Shown: positions 43,766-53,349 of the stretch, piece by piece | Numbering within the stretch: position 1 is the first letter of the stretch | Layout of the letters: every line of letters starts with the position of its first letter | Assembly (NCBI GenBank): GCA_050951585.1 | Contig: JBMNJI010000006.1 | Location: 248,001-312,000 of the forward strand | Source: UBA3937 sp050951585 | GTDB taxonomy: Bacteria; Bacillota; Peptococcia; DRI-13; DTU073 | Length of the DNA: 64,000 nt | Direction: 5' to 3' | The notes under the pieces: generated by a model | The model's input: the letters and a program-made list of their open reading frames with translations, nothing else | What the model was told of the DNA's origin: nothing | Database searches by the model: none | Program-made: the position numbers and the translations under genes

Positions 43766-44323
43766 TTAGAATTCCAAGGTTAGTACTGCTGTGTTTTCAA
43801 AACCATAATCTCCACTTCCATATTCCATTAAAAATTCCTCTTTTAAATATCCCTTTATTGTACTTTCTTTATCGTTTACTCTACGGAATCCGGCCTTTTC
43901 ATATGCCCTAATCGCTCTCTTGTTTTTTTCAGATGGTCTGATGATAAACTTTCTTATATTATGTTTTTCTTTTAGATAATCAACAAGCATTCTTAAGGCA
44001 CTTGTGCCATACCCATGTCCGCAAAATATTCTACTGTTTAACCAGATATCCAGCTCTGCACATCCGCAATGTAAATGAAAACAGGCATAACATAAACAGC
44101 CGATTTCAACTGAATCTTTTTCAATGATCATAACCGAACCAAGATTTTGACTATCCTCCCTGAAATAAAAATCAGCAAAGTCTTCCTGGAATTCTTCCCA
44201 ATTAGGTATTGGACTTTCGGGATAATCGGGCTTGCCCATGTGCATTCGGGCTGTGTCTGATAAGCAGAGCCATTCATACGTTTTCCTTTTTTCATCTAAT
44301 CGTGCATGACGGATCTTAATCAT
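43766..44323 (-). CDS. GNAT-family N-acetyltransferase
   Basis: A 185-residue acyltransferase of the GNAT fold (RimJ/RimL-like). The acetyl-CoA pyrophosphate loop is in the GHGYGTSALRMLV segment (near 102-114), and RPSEKNKRAIRAYEKAGF (near 128-145) is the typical beta6-alpha4 end. Substrate unknown. ATG after GAGAGGAAAAA. Independent of neighbours as far as I can see. Confidence 0.85.
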   Translation of the reverse strand: MIKIRHARLDEKRKTYEWLCLSDTARMHMGKPDYPESPIPNWEEFQEDFADFYFREDSQNLGSVMIIEKDSVEIGCLCYACFHLHCGCAELDIWLNSRIFCGHGYGTSALRMLVDYLKEKHNIRKFIIRPSEKNKRAIRAYEKAGFRRVNDKESTIKGYLKEEFLMEYGSGDYGFENTAVLTLEF

Positions 44324-44404
44324 TTTTTCCTCTCTATCTCTTGATTATTTATCACAGTAAAAACACTTACCGATTAACCCAACCTTTCGATTATATTTTA
44401 ATTC

Positions 44405-44524
44405 TTATGTCTCTTGTTTTTCTACCATCGGATTATTGTTCTCTTTTTCTCCTTGAGAAGCACAACCTGGAAAAGAAAACATAACCACAAGTACTACAAA
44501 CCAGATAATGTTTTTCCTAATCAT
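44405..44524 (-). CDS. 39-residue putative lipoprotein
   Basis: Short ORF: MIRKNIIWFVVLVVMFSF, then PGCASQG with a lipobox-like cysteine at residue 21, then an acidic/Asn-rich tail ending KQET. Behind GAGGTGACATGA. It could be a complete tiny lipoprotein or the stump of a longer one. It lies between the alpha/beta hydrolase and the GNAT gene and fills most of that 270-base gap. Confidence 0.55.
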   Translation of the reverse strand: MIRKNIIWFVVLVVMFSFPGCASQGEKENNNPMVEKQET

Positions 44525-44594
44525 TCATGTCACCTCAAATAGGAAGTGTTCAGCTAATGTCTCGCATTTACGTTGTCAAGACTTAAGGATGTGT

Positions 44595-45404
44595 TCATGA
44601 ATTAATGACTGTACCAATTGAACGTAAGAAAGAGCCGACGACCGCCGCAAAGCGCTCTGGCTGATCGAAGTGGACATTATGACCTGATTCCTGAATTTGT
44701 GCTACTTGAAGTCTTGGATTAATTCGTTGCAGCTCTTTGGCAACAACATTTGAGACCACACCTTTATCACCAAATACGAGGAGGCATGGAACATCAATTG
44801 CCCTCACTAACAGCTTGTAATCCGGGTAAGGTGGCGTAAGAACGTCAAATGCGGCCATACTTGTTTGCAATCGTGCCCGAGCCAGTAGTTCAAGGTTTTC
44901 TTTTGACCGATCAGGGTGCCTGTTTTTTGCGTCTGCCATCACCTCATCCAATGACATGTTGAGCAATTGCCGGTGTCGATCAGCGATATCACTATCGCGA
45001 ACTGCGCGTTGAACTTTTGGACTTACGAAGGCTGGATCGACTAACACTAGACCACGAAGTAGATTAGGTTTATGATTTGCCACCACGGCTGCAGTCATTC
45101 CACCCATGGAATGACCGAGTAGGATTGGAGCGGGAATTCTTAAGGCATTTATTAAACCAACAACATCGTTTGCATGGTCTTCATAGCGGTATCCAAAGTC
45201 AGGTACACTCGATTTTCCATGTCCCCTGGCATCCGGCATGATTACGTCATATTCTTTTTCCAAAACTTTTGCCAATCCTGTCCAGCAAGCACCATTTGTT
45301 AATAAACCGTGAAGTAAAATTAAAGGCGGTTTGTTTCCACCGGTTCTAGTGTAGTGTATGTTAATCCCGTTTGTTTCGCAAAATGCTGTGTTCCAGTATG
45401 TCAC
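44595..45404 (-). CDS. Alpha/beta-hydrolase fold protein
   Basis: A 269-residue serine hydrolase: oxyanion region LLHGLLTNGACW (near 28-39), nucleophile elbow GHSMGGMT (near 98-105), acid residue near VFGDKG (210) and histidine in ESGHNVHFDQPERF (near 238-251). Family includes esterases, haloperoxidases and C-C hydrolases; the substrate is not evident. GTG start behind GGGAGGAAATAGCAA. It follows polC by 51 bases. Confidence 0.88.
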   Translation of the reverse strand: MTYWNTAFCETNGINIHYTRTGGNKPPLILLHGLLTNGACWTGLAKVLEKEYDVIMPDARGHGKSSVPDFGYRYEDHANDVVGLINALRIPAPILLGHSMGGMTAAVVANHKPNLLRGLVLVDPAFVSPKVQRAVRDSDIADRHRQLLNMSLDEVMADAKNRHPDRSKENLELLARARLQTSMAAFDVLTPPYPDYKLLVRAIDVPCLLVFGDKGVVSNVVAKELQRINPRLQVAQIQESGHNVHFDQPERFAAVVGSFLRSIGTVINS

Positions 45405-45455
45405 TTGCTATTTCCTCCCTTGCTCAGTTACATCAGTTGCGTTTGCTACAGCATC

Positions 45456-48400
45456 TTAAAACAGAGAAATCTGGTCACTTTCCGGCAAGCCGGTCAATGC
45501 CCCGTGCTGTTCGAGCACATCGATTACCGTCTTGCTCAGTTTGGCCCGCGTCCGGAGATCGTCTTTCGAGATAAAAGCCTTCTCCTTCCTTGCATTTACC
45601 ATACTGACGGCGGCCGCCCTCCCTAATCCCTGCAGAGAAACAAGGGGCGGAAGCAAGGCACGGTTTTCATCCACCAGCAAAAATTTTGTGGCATCAGAGT
45701 GAAGCAGATCAACCTTTTTGACGCTGATCTTCCGCAGATACATCTCCAGCGCCAGCTCCAGAATACTGTAGAGCTTCTCTTCTTTTTGGGTAGCTTCCTT
45801 GCCTTTCTTTTGAATTTCCTCCATTTGGGCTTTGATCGCTGGTATGCCGCCCACCACAATATCCGCATCGAATTCATCGGCTCGGGCGGTGAAATAGCTG
45901 GCGTAAAAAGCGGCCGGATAATAGATCTTATAATAAGCAATCCGGAAGGCCATCATCACATAAGCGACCGCATGAGCCTTAGGGAACATATATTTTATTT
46001 TCTGACACGATTCGATGTACCAATCCGGTACATCCTTTTCCTTCATTGCGGCGATAAAATCCGGTTTTACTCCCTTCCCCTTCCGCACATCTTCCATAAT
46101 CTTAAAGGCGACTCCCGGCTCTAAACCTTTGTGCAACAAATAAGTCATAATATCATCACGGGCCGAGATAACCTCACTCGTTTTGGCTGTACCTGACGTG
46201 ATTAAAGTTTGGGCATTATTGAGCCAAACATCAGTTCCGTGGGAGAATCCGCTGATGCGCACCAAATCCGAGAAGGTTTCCGGTTTTGTATCCTCCAGCA
46301 TTTGCCGCACAAACTTCGTGCCAAATTCGGGAACACCTAAGGTGCCCACTTTAATCCCCAACTCTTCCGCGGTAATTCCCAAGGCCTCCGTACTCGTAAA
46401 GAGCGATAAAACCTTGGGTTCATCAAGGGGGATTGTCCGGCTGTCTAACCCGGTTAAATCCTCGAGAATCTTGATGACAGTGGGGTCATCATGACCAAGG
46501 ATATCCAATTTGACCAACCTGCTGGAGATGGAATGATAATCAAAATGGGTCGTAATAATATCTGAATGAACATCGTCCGCCGGCCGCTGTAACGGGGTAA
46601 ACAAATGGATATCCTGACCCTTCGGCAAAACCATGACCCCGCCCGGATGCTGTCCCGTTGTCCTCTTCACGCCCGTACAACCATCAACCAGCCGCGTCAA
46701 TTCCGCCTGGCTGACGTACTGTTTCTTATCCTCAAAATAATTTTTGACAAAGCCGAAAGCCGTCTTGCTCGCCACAGTAGCAATCGTTCCCGCTCTAAAG
46801 ACATTATCATGTCCAAAAAGCACTTCCGTATACTTATGAGCCCGCGGTTGATACTCCCCGGAAAAATTCAAGTCAATATCAGGAACCTTGTCCCCCTTAA
46901 ACCCAAGGAACACTTCAAACGGAATATTATGACCATTCTTCCGTAACTGCTCTCCGCACTGCGGACATACTTTATCGCTTAAATCTACTCCCGAACCACT
47001 AAAACCACCGTTAATAAACTCCATGTGTTTGCACGCGGGACACAGGTAATGCGGCTGCATGGGATTTACTTCGGTAATGCCGCAAAGATGCGCCACCATC
47101 GAAGAACCGACAGAGCCCCGGGAGCCGACAAGATAGCCGTCCTCGTTCGATTTTTTCACCAGTTTATGGGCAATCCAGTATAGCACGGCGAAACCATTAG
47201 AAATAATGGCATTGAGCTCTTTTTCAATTCTCTTTTGCACAATTTCCGGTAAGGGATCTCCATATAATTCACGGGCTTTCGTGTTCGTAAGTTCGATAAT
47301 CTCTTCCTCCGCCCCCGGAATAACCGGCGGATACAGTTCATCAGGAATCGGCTTGATCTCTTCAATCTGCCCGGCAATTAGTACCGGATTATCAATAACC
47401 ACTTCCTCGGCCGCTTGGGCGCCTAAGTAGCTAAATTCGTCCAGCATCTCCTCTGTTGTCCGGAAAAACAAAGGGGCCTGCTTATCCGCGTCGGCAAAAC
47501 CTTTCCCGGTCATCAAGATGCGCCGGTACACCTCATCCTCCGGCTCGAGAAAATGGACGTCGCAAGTAGCTACTACCGGTTTACCCAGCTTCTTCCCCAG
47601 TTTATACACATATTCATTTAAGCGCATCAGGTCCTCTTTCGAGGCGAATGTGCCGTTATCAATCATAAAGCGGTTATTGCCCAGGGGCTGAATCTCTAAA
47701 TAATCATAAAAGGAGGCAATCTCCTCGATCTTTTCCTCCGCTTGCCTCTGCAACATCGCCCGAAAAAGCTCACCCGCCTCACAAGCCGAGCCCACCAATA
47801 ATCCTTCCCGTAATTTACTTAACTCACTTTTCGGAATCCGCGGTACACGATGAAAATACTGCAGATGAGACAAAGTCACCAAGCGATAAAGATTCGCCAG
47901 TCCGATCTGGTTTTTCGCCAAAATAATCACATGATAGGTGGGAACCTTAGAACCCGGATGCTTTACGGCATCGTCAAATAAATATCCTTCCAGCCCGTAG
48001 ATAAGCCGGATGTTCTTTCCTTTCGCCGCATCATAGGCTTCGGGAAAAGCCTGGACCACCCCATGGTCGGTAATCGCCACGGCCGGATGTCCCCAGGCTA
48101 AGGCAGTATTTACCGCCTCCGTAATTCCGGTTAATCCATCAAGGGCGCTCATTTTGGTATGCAAATGAAGCTCCGCCCGTTTTCTTTCCGCCGTATCAAC
48201 CCGTACCACCGGCGATGTTTTCATAATATCATGGGGAAAGATGGTTAATTCCTGCGTAAAGCGATCATGTTCCACTTTTCCGCTGATCGAATACCATTTC
48301 TTTTCCTGCAAATCTTCCCATAATACTTTCGTCTCTTTCGGATTAATAATCAGTTTACAGGCTAGCGAAGATGTTTTATCAGTAATATTAAAGCTCAGTA

Positions 48401-49166
48401 AAATCCGGCCGCTTTTTAAATCTCGTTTTTCCAAGCCAAAAAGATACCCATTCACCGTAATATCCTGCTCTTCTTCAGTAATGAGCTTAATCGGCGTAGC
48501 CTCTTTGCTGATCTTTTTCCCCATTAAAACATCTGCTCCGCTGCTACTGCCCGTCTTCCCGCCACAGGCGTGATTTTCCTTTGCTGCGTTTTGGTTAATC
48601 TCCTTAAAGCGATCAATGTACCGGTTCTCTATCTCATCCAGATCAATCGTCTCGTTTTCTTCGCTCTCAGGAGCCTCACTACTTATGATCAAGACCTTTT
48701 TTCCCGGGAAATGATAATCCTCCGCTAATATTTTCGCCAGGATCGTATCGGCACCTCGGGACAGCAGATAATGACAGCCCAACTCTTGTCTCAGAATAAG
48801 CTGTATAGTATCACCTTCGGCCACATAATCGGATCCTTCCAACCACCCTTTACAACTGGGAATTTGGGCACATAGTTTATCCATCAGTTGCGCCCAGTTG
48901 TTTTGACAAAGTTCAGCTAAATCATCGTAGCTCTGCACTTTCTCAAAATGAAAAATAAACTGATATTGACAGCCAAAACTCTTTTGCCAGCTTAAGCGTA
49001 AAAAATCCTCAATTTCCGGGGTCGGTAATTCCCTCGTCGTAAGAAAAGTGATTTCCCAAGCGTTCTTTGCCTGGGAAACAACGATCTGCTTTAATTCACA
49101 TGAATTAAGGTAATTTACCACTGAAAATGGGATGGCTTCGTCAAATAACAAGTGCTGATTTTTCAT
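45456..49166 (-). CDS. polC: DNA polymerase III PolC, apparently without the exonuclease domain
   Basis: Replicative Gram-positive DNA polymerase. Parts in order: N-terminal domain, OB-fold near 215-310, PHP N-part with AELHLHTKMSALDG near 331-344 and ITDHG near 366, PHP C-part to about 600, a zinc-binding stretch (CPAC near 709, CPQC near 735), the polymerase DIDLNFSG near 763 and C-terminal ISGFSHGTDVW near 980. At 1236 residues it is about 200 short of Bacillus PolC (1437). The usual DVETTGL-bearing exonuclease inserted after YGLEGYLFDD is absent: the sequence passes directly to TYHVIILAKN. Confidence 0.95.
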   Translation of the reverse strand: MKNQHLLFDEAIPFSVVNYLNSCELKQIVVSQAKNAWEITFLTTRELPTPEIEDFLRLSWQKSFGCQYQFIFHFEKVQSYDDLAELCQNNWAQLMDKLCAQIPSCKGWLEGSDYVAEGDTIQLILRQELGCHYLLSRGADTILAKILAEDYHFPGKKVLIISSEAPESEENETIDLDEIENRYIDRFKEINQNAAKENHACGGKTGSSSGADVLMGKKISKEATPIKLITEEEQDITVNGYLFGLEKRDLKSGRILLSFNITDKTSSLACKLIINPKETKVLWEDLQEKKWYSISGKVEHDRFTQELTIFPHDIMKTSPVVRVDTAERKRAELHLHTKMSALDGLTGITEAVNTALAWGHPAVAITDHGVVQAFPEAYDAAKGKNIRLIYGLEGYLFDDAVKHPGSKVPTYHVIILAKNQIGLANLYRLVTLSHLQYFHRVPRIPKSELSKLREGLLVGSACEAGELFRAMLQRQAEEKIEEIASFYDYLEIQPLGNNRFMIDNGTFASKEDLMRLNEYVYKLGKKLGKPVVATCDVHFLEPEDEVYRRILMTGKGFADADKQAPLFFRTTEEMLDEFSYLGAQAAEEVVIDNPVLIAGQIEEIKPIPDELYPPVIPGAEEEIIELTNTKARELYGDPLPEIVQKRIEKELNAIISNGFAVLYWIAHKLVKKSNEDGYLVGSRGSVGSSMVAHLCGITEVNPMQPHYLCPACKHMEFINGGFSGSGVDLSDKVCPQCGEQLRKNGHNIPFEVFLGFKGDKVPDIDLNFSGEYQPRAHKYTEVLFGHDNVFRAGTIATVASKTAFGFVKNYFEDKKQYVSQAELTRLVDGCTGVKRTTGQHPGGVMVLPKGQDIHLFTPLQRPADDVHSDIITTHFDYHSISSRLVKLDILGHDDPTVIKILEDLTGLDSRTIPLDEPKVLSLFTSTEALGITAEELGIKVGTLGVPEFGTKFVRQMLEDTKPETFSDLVRISGFSHGTDVWLNNAQTLITSGTAKTSEVISARDDIMTYLLHKGLEPGVAFKIMEDVRKGKGVKPDFIAAMKEKDVPDWYIESCQKIKYMFPKAHAVAYVMMAFRIAYYKIYYPAAFYASYFTARADEFDADIVVGGIPAIKAQMEEIQKKGKEATQKEEKLYSILELALEMYLRKISVKKVDLLHSDATKFLLVDENRALLPPLVSLQGLGRAAAVSMVNARKEKAFISKDDLRTRAKLSKTVIDVLEQHGALTGLPESDQISLF

Positions 49167-49179
49167 GTCTGTCCTCCGG

Positions 49180-49842
49180 TTAACTAAATGATATCTGGCT
49201 TACTCCCTCTATCGTATTGATTTTTTCGATCAGTTCTGCTTCTTCGAGACAATAAGGAAGTACTATCAAAAAGGTTAACTTGCAATTATGATCATCTTTT
49301 TCCGCCATGTTAATATTTCTGATATCAACATTTAAGTCGCCCAACAGTGTGGTAATCAAGCCGATCTGTCCCGGTTTATCAAGCATCACAATCTCGAGCT
49401 TCTTATTTCTTTCCGCTGACTTCACTCTTTTCTCCAAGCGGGGCATATACACCAGGATAATAAAAACAATCGCTGTACAGATAATCGCCGCCGCATAACT
49501 GCCTATGCCCACGGCTAAGCCAATTGCCGCGACGAGCCATAAGGAAGCGGCCGTGGTTAACCCCTTCACCCCAAACCCCGAACGCAGGATCGTTCCCGCG
49601 CCGAGAAAACCAATTCCACTGACAACCTGTGCCGCAATACGGGCAGGATCGCCAATCTGGCCATGCCCGACAGTTTCGAATATTTCTACGGAAGTAATCA
49701 TGATTAAACAGGAACCTAAACAAACCAGGATATGTGTTCTAAGGCCCGCTGACTTATTCAGGCTTTCCCTTTCCAGTCCAATTAAACCGCCTAAAAGTGC
49801 CGCCAGGAATAATCTCAGCGTAATGATTAATTCATATTCCAT
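49180..49842 (-). CDS. MgtC/SapB-family membrane protein
   Basis: A 220-residue protein with about four to five helices; the LIGLERESLNKSAGLRTHILV segment (near residues 20-40) and GAGTILRSG (near 79-87) are MgtC signatures. A C-terminal ACT-like domain begins near 148. Family members affect magnesium homeostasis or ATP synthase in other bacteria; the role here is unknown. It follows the glycosyltransferase and precedes polC. Confidence 0.9.
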   Translation of the reverse strand: MEYELIITLRLFLAALLGGLIGLERESLNKSAGLRTHILVCLGSCLIMITSVEIFETVGHGQIGDPARIAAQVVSGIGFLGAGTILRSGFGVKGLTTAASLWLVAAIGLAVGIGSYAAAIICTAIVFIILVYMPRLEKRVKSAERNKKLEIVMLDKPGQIGLITTLLGDLNVDIRNINMAEKDDHNCKLTFLIVLPYCLEEAELIEKINTIEGVSQISFS

Positions 49843-49885
49843 CTCTCATAACCTCTTTCTTTGGAATACTTTAGTATAATCTACT

Positions 49886-50512
49886 TCAGTTGCGTACATT
49901 TTTGGCTATTTCCCAATACATTTTCATTCTGTAAGCGAAGCCTTTAAATAAGCCCAGTTTTTCTTCCTTCATCACATGGGAGAGGTTGAATAGCTGAATA
50001 TAAGCAACATTCCAATGGTGGTGATGAGCATGATTTGTTAAAATCGCTTCAACCCCAAAGCCGGATACTGCCAAACCATCGATCTCGTCTAAACATTTTT
50101 TTCTGATACACCGCTGTCCGGATAAATACGGCGAAATTACCTGCGCCATATCGGTCGCCAGCCGACCATTTTCAAAAATCCCCACAGTCATATCATAATT
50201 ACTTTCGTAGACTGGCCTGATCAGATTGATAATGTGTTCTTCCGTTAAACCAACTAAATCAGCATCCAGGAAAAGAACATAATCATTGAATGTTTTCTCT
50301 AAGCCGGTCATCAGAGCTCCGCCTTTACCGCAATTATTCTGATGCTCAATTACTGTAACCCCATGAGCTAATGCCTCTTGCACCGTATTATCGGTGGACC
50401 CGTCACTGACCACGATAATTTGACTTACTTCCGGTACATTTTTCAAAGGCATCAGGACATTAGCAATATGTTTTTCCTCATTATATGCCGGAATAATCGC
50501 AGTAACACACAT
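49886..50512 (-). CDS. Family 2 glycosyltransferase
   Basis: A 208-residue GT2 enzyme: IIPAYNEEKHI (residues 6-16), VVSDGSTDNT near 34-43 and the metal-binding DADLVG near 82-87, then a short C-terminal end (WEIAKNVRN) without transmembrane helices. Substrate unknown; sugar-transfer to a lipid or small acceptor is plausible. Lies between proS and mgtC. Confidence 0.88.
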   Translation of the reverse strand: MCVTAIIPAYNEEKHIANVLMPLKNVPEVSQIIVVSDGSTDNTVQEALAHGVTVIEHQNNCGKGGALMTGLEKTFNDYVLFLDADLVGLTEEHIINLIRPVYESNYDMTVGIFENGRLATDMAQVISPYLSGQRCIRKKCLDEIDGLAVSGFGVEAILTNHAHHHHWNVAYIQLFNLSHVMKEEKLGLFKGFAYRMKMYWEIAKNVRN

Positions 50513-50528
50513 TCTTTTCAGCCCCCAA

Positions 50529-52247
50529 TCACTTTGCGGCCAAAATAAGCTTCTCTACTGCTTTTAAGATCTCCCGTTCATCAATTAACCGCGTCTCTTT
50601 TTCCTGCCGCAGCTTTAATTCGATTTTTTGCTCTTCCTTATATTTTTTCCCTACGGTAATACGTATAGGATAACCAATTAAATCAGCATCCTTAAACTTA
50701 ACCCCCGGTCTTTCATCGCGGTCATCTAAAACGACTTCGATCCCATGGGCCTGTAATTCTTCATAAATCTTTTTCGACTCGTTCCACAACAGTTCATCAC
50801 CGACAGCCACCGGGATAACGACCACATGATACGGCGCAATAGAAACCGGCCAGATAATCCCGTCGTCATCATGGTTCTGCTCAACAGATGCTGCCATCGT
50901 CCGACTCACGCCAATGCCATAACAGCCCATCACCATCAGGTTTTCTTTCCCGTTTTCGTCGATGTACTTGGCATTAAGGGCATTACTGTATTTCGTCCCT
51001 AGTTTGAAAACCTGCCCCACTTCTATTCCTCTGGCTGTTTTTAATGCCGCCTGACAATGAGGACATGGCTCACCCTTTTCAATCAAACGAAGATCGCCAT
51101 AGCGAAAGACCTCAAAATCCCTTTCCGGCTGAACATTAATAAGATGAAAACCTTCTTGATTGGCACCGCAAATCGCGTTGACCATCCCTTTGATCTCGTT
51201 ATCGGCATATATTTTTACCTTCTTTAAACCTACCGGTCCGACAAAACCGGGCAAGGAACCGGAAATCTCCTTAATCTTTTCCGCAGAAGCCATTTCCAGC
51301 GTGATGGCGGGATGCAGCTTTTGCAGTTTGATTTCATTGAGAGCACGATCTCCTCTCACCAGTACGACAATGACCTCTTCATCGGCTTGATAAAAGAGAG
51401 TTTTAATGAACTTTTGCGGCGGCAGATTGAAGAAACCGGCCACCTGTTCGATTGTTGTCTGATGAGGAGTAGCCACACATTCCTTCTCTCGGGGTGTTTC
51501 CGGAGCATTCATTTCGGTTAAGTTTTCAGGAGAACAAGGGGCAATTTCCACATTGGCCGCATAATCACACGCAGAACAGTAGACAATTTCCGCTTCCCCG
51601 GATTCCGCGATGACCATAAACTCATGGGTTGTGCTTCCGCCAATGGCCCCGGAATCGGCTTCTACCGGCCGGAAATCCAAACCGCACCGCTGAAAAACAG
51701 TCGTGTATGCATCGTACATTTTTTGATAGCTTACATCGAGACCTGCCTCATCCCGGTCAAAGGAATACAAATCCTTCATAATAAACTCGCGACCGCGCAT
51801 TAACCCGAAACGGGGACGCCGTTCATCGCGGTATTTATTCATAATCTGATACAGCATTAAGGGCAGTTGACGATAAGAATAGACATTGGTTCTGGCCACA
51901 TCGGTCACAATTTCCTCATGGGTGGGCCCAAGACAAAACTCCCGCTCATGCCGATCGTATAAACGGAACAACTCTTTACCGTAAACATCCCACCTGCCCG
52001 ACTCCCGCCACAATTCCGCAGGCTGGACAATCGGCATCATGATTTCCTGCCCGCCGGCTTTATTCATCTCTTCCCGGACAATCCTTTCGATCTTCTGTAA
52101 AACCCTTAGCCCGAGAGGCAAATATGTATAGATTCCGGAAGATGATTTCCGCATATACCCCGCCCGCAACAATAACTGATGACTGGCAATCTCCGCTTCC
52201 GCGGGAACTTCGCGTAAGGTTGGTGCTAACAGTTTACTGAAATACAT
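50529..52247 (-). CDS. proS: Prolyl-tRNA synthetase (bacterial type, with editing domain)
   Basis: Class II synthetase of 572 residues. Motif 2 FRDERRPRFGLMRGREF near 136-153, an inserted editing domain (about 230-390), motif 3 near GCYGIGVSRTMAA 440-452, and a C-terminal anticodon-binding domain. A T-box leader is not visible: it starts 5 bases after ispG, so its expression rides on the upstream operon. Confidence 0.97.
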   Translation of the reverse strand: MYFSKLLAPTLREVPAEAEIASHQLLLRAGYMRKSSSGIYTYLPLGLRVLQKIERIVREEMNKAGGQEIMMPIVQPAELWRESGRWDVYGKELFRLYDRHEREFCLGPTHEEIVTDVARTNVYSYRQLPLMLYQIMNKYRDERRPRFGLMRGREFIMKDLYSFDRDEAGLDVSYQKMYDAYTTVFQRCGLDFRPVEADSGAIGGSTTHEFMVIAESGEAEIVYCSACDYAANVEIAPCSPENLTEMNAPETPREKECVATPHQTTIEQVAGFFNLPPQKFIKTLFYQADEEVIVVLVRGDRALNEIKLQKLHPAITLEMASAEKIKEISGSLPGFVGPVGLKKVKIYADNEIKGMVNAICGANQEGFHLINVQPERDFEVFRYGDLRLIEKGEPCPHCQAALKTARGIEVGQVFKLGTKYSNALNAKYIDENGKENLMVMGCYGIGVSRTMAASVEQNHDDDGIIWPVSIAPYHVVVIPVAVGDELLWNESKKIYEELQAHGIEVVLDDRDERPGVKFKDADLIGYPIRITVGKKYKEEQKIELKLRQEKETRLIDEREILKAVEKLILAAK

Positions 52248-52251
52248 TTAT

Positions 52252-53322
52252 TCATACTCCTTTACTTATAATATTGTCAATTTCCTTACATAGAACGTCA
52301 ACTAACTGGTCCTCCGGGACCTTGCGCTTAATCTCACCCTTAACAAACAGCAGCCCTTCCCCTTTGCCACCGGCAATTCCCACATCTGCTTCTCTCGCTT
52401 CGCCCGGTCCGTTCACGGCACAACCCATGACCGCCACCTTTAAGGGTACACTAATTGTGGAAACCTTTTGCTCTATTTTTTCCGCCAAAGCAGCCAGATT
52501 TATTTGGCACCGTCCACAGGTAGGACAGGAAATCAGCTCTGCTCCTTTTGGCGACAACCCCAGCGCCCGGAGAATCTCCCGGGCGACCTTCAGTTCCTGA
52601 GCGGGGTCCCCGGTAATTGATACTCTAATTGTATCGCCGATTCCTTCCGCTAACAAAGTTCCAATCCCGATAGCCGACTTAACCGCGGCCGCATGGTATA
52701 ATCCCGCCTCAGTCACTCCCAAATGAAGGGGGTATGGTACTTTTGCGGCGATCAGGCGATAAGCCTGAATCATTACAGGAACCTGCGAAGATTTTAAAGA
52801 TATTTTTATTAAATCAAAATTCATACTTTCCAAAATATCAATATGCTTGAGCGCACTTTCCACCATTGCTTCCGCTGTAGGTTGTCCATCCCTCAACAAT
52901 AGTTCTTTTTCCAGCGACCCACTGTTCACACCGATGCGAATGGGAATACTTCGCTCCTTGGCAGCCATAACTACTTCCTGCACTTTCCAGCGGGCTCCGA
53001 TGTTGCCCGGATTCAGGCGGAGGGCATGTACACCGTTTCTGATGGCACTTAAAGCCAATTTATAATCAAAATGTATATCGGCCACAACCGGCAGCGGCGA
53101 TTTTGGCACAATTCGCTGCAAGGCTTCCGCAGCTTCAACATCCGGCACGGCCAGTCGGATAATCTCACAGCCCAAGTCCGCAAGCCTTTGAATCTGAGTT
53201 ATCGTATCCGGAATATTGCGGGTATCGGTATTGGTCATCGACTGGATCGAAACAGGCCATTGATGGCCAATTCCCACCTTTCCGATATAGAAATTTTTGG
53301 TCTCCCTGCGCTTTATTGTCAT
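52252..53322 (-). CDS. ispG: 4-hydroxy-3-methylbut-2-en-1-yl diphosphate synthase
   Basis: Iron-sulfur enzyme of the MEP isoprenoid pathway. TIM barrel with SIQSMTNTDT near 26-35 and VADIHFDYKLA near 80-90; cluster cysteines in SCPTCGRCQ near 264 and GCAVNGPGEA near 300. Start at the ATG at 53322 (MTIKRRET), eight bases after GGGAGAT; an in-frame ATG at 53340 is the alternative. In an operon with dxr, the second MEP gene here. Confidence 0.96.
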   Translation of the reverse strand: MTIKRRETKNFYIGKVGIGHQWPVSIQSMTNTDTRNIPDTITQIQRLADLGCEIIRLAVPDVEAAEALQRIVPKSPLPVVADIHFDYKLALSAIRNGVHALRLNPGNIGARWKVQEVVMAAKERSIPIRIGVNSGSLEKELLLRDGQPTAEAMVESALKHIDILESMNFDLIKISLKSSQVPVMIQAYRLIAAKVPYPLHLGVTEAGLYHAAAVKSAIGIGTLLAEGIGDTIRVSITGDPAQELKVAREILRALGLSPKGAELISCPTCGRCQINLAALAEKIEQKVSTISVPLKVAVMGCAVNGPGEAREADVGIAGGKGEGLLFVKGEIKRKVPEDQLVDVLCKEIDNIISKGV

Positions 53323-53349
53323 CAGCCCATCTCCCAACATGCCTAATCC

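Noticed and set aside
41392..45404. Recent horizontal island between rimP and polC
   Set aside because: The genes differ from the core order, but there are no transposase, integrase, att-like repeats or clear base-composition breaks that I can see.
52248..52251. T-box leader before proS
   Set aside because: There are only four bases between ispG and proS.
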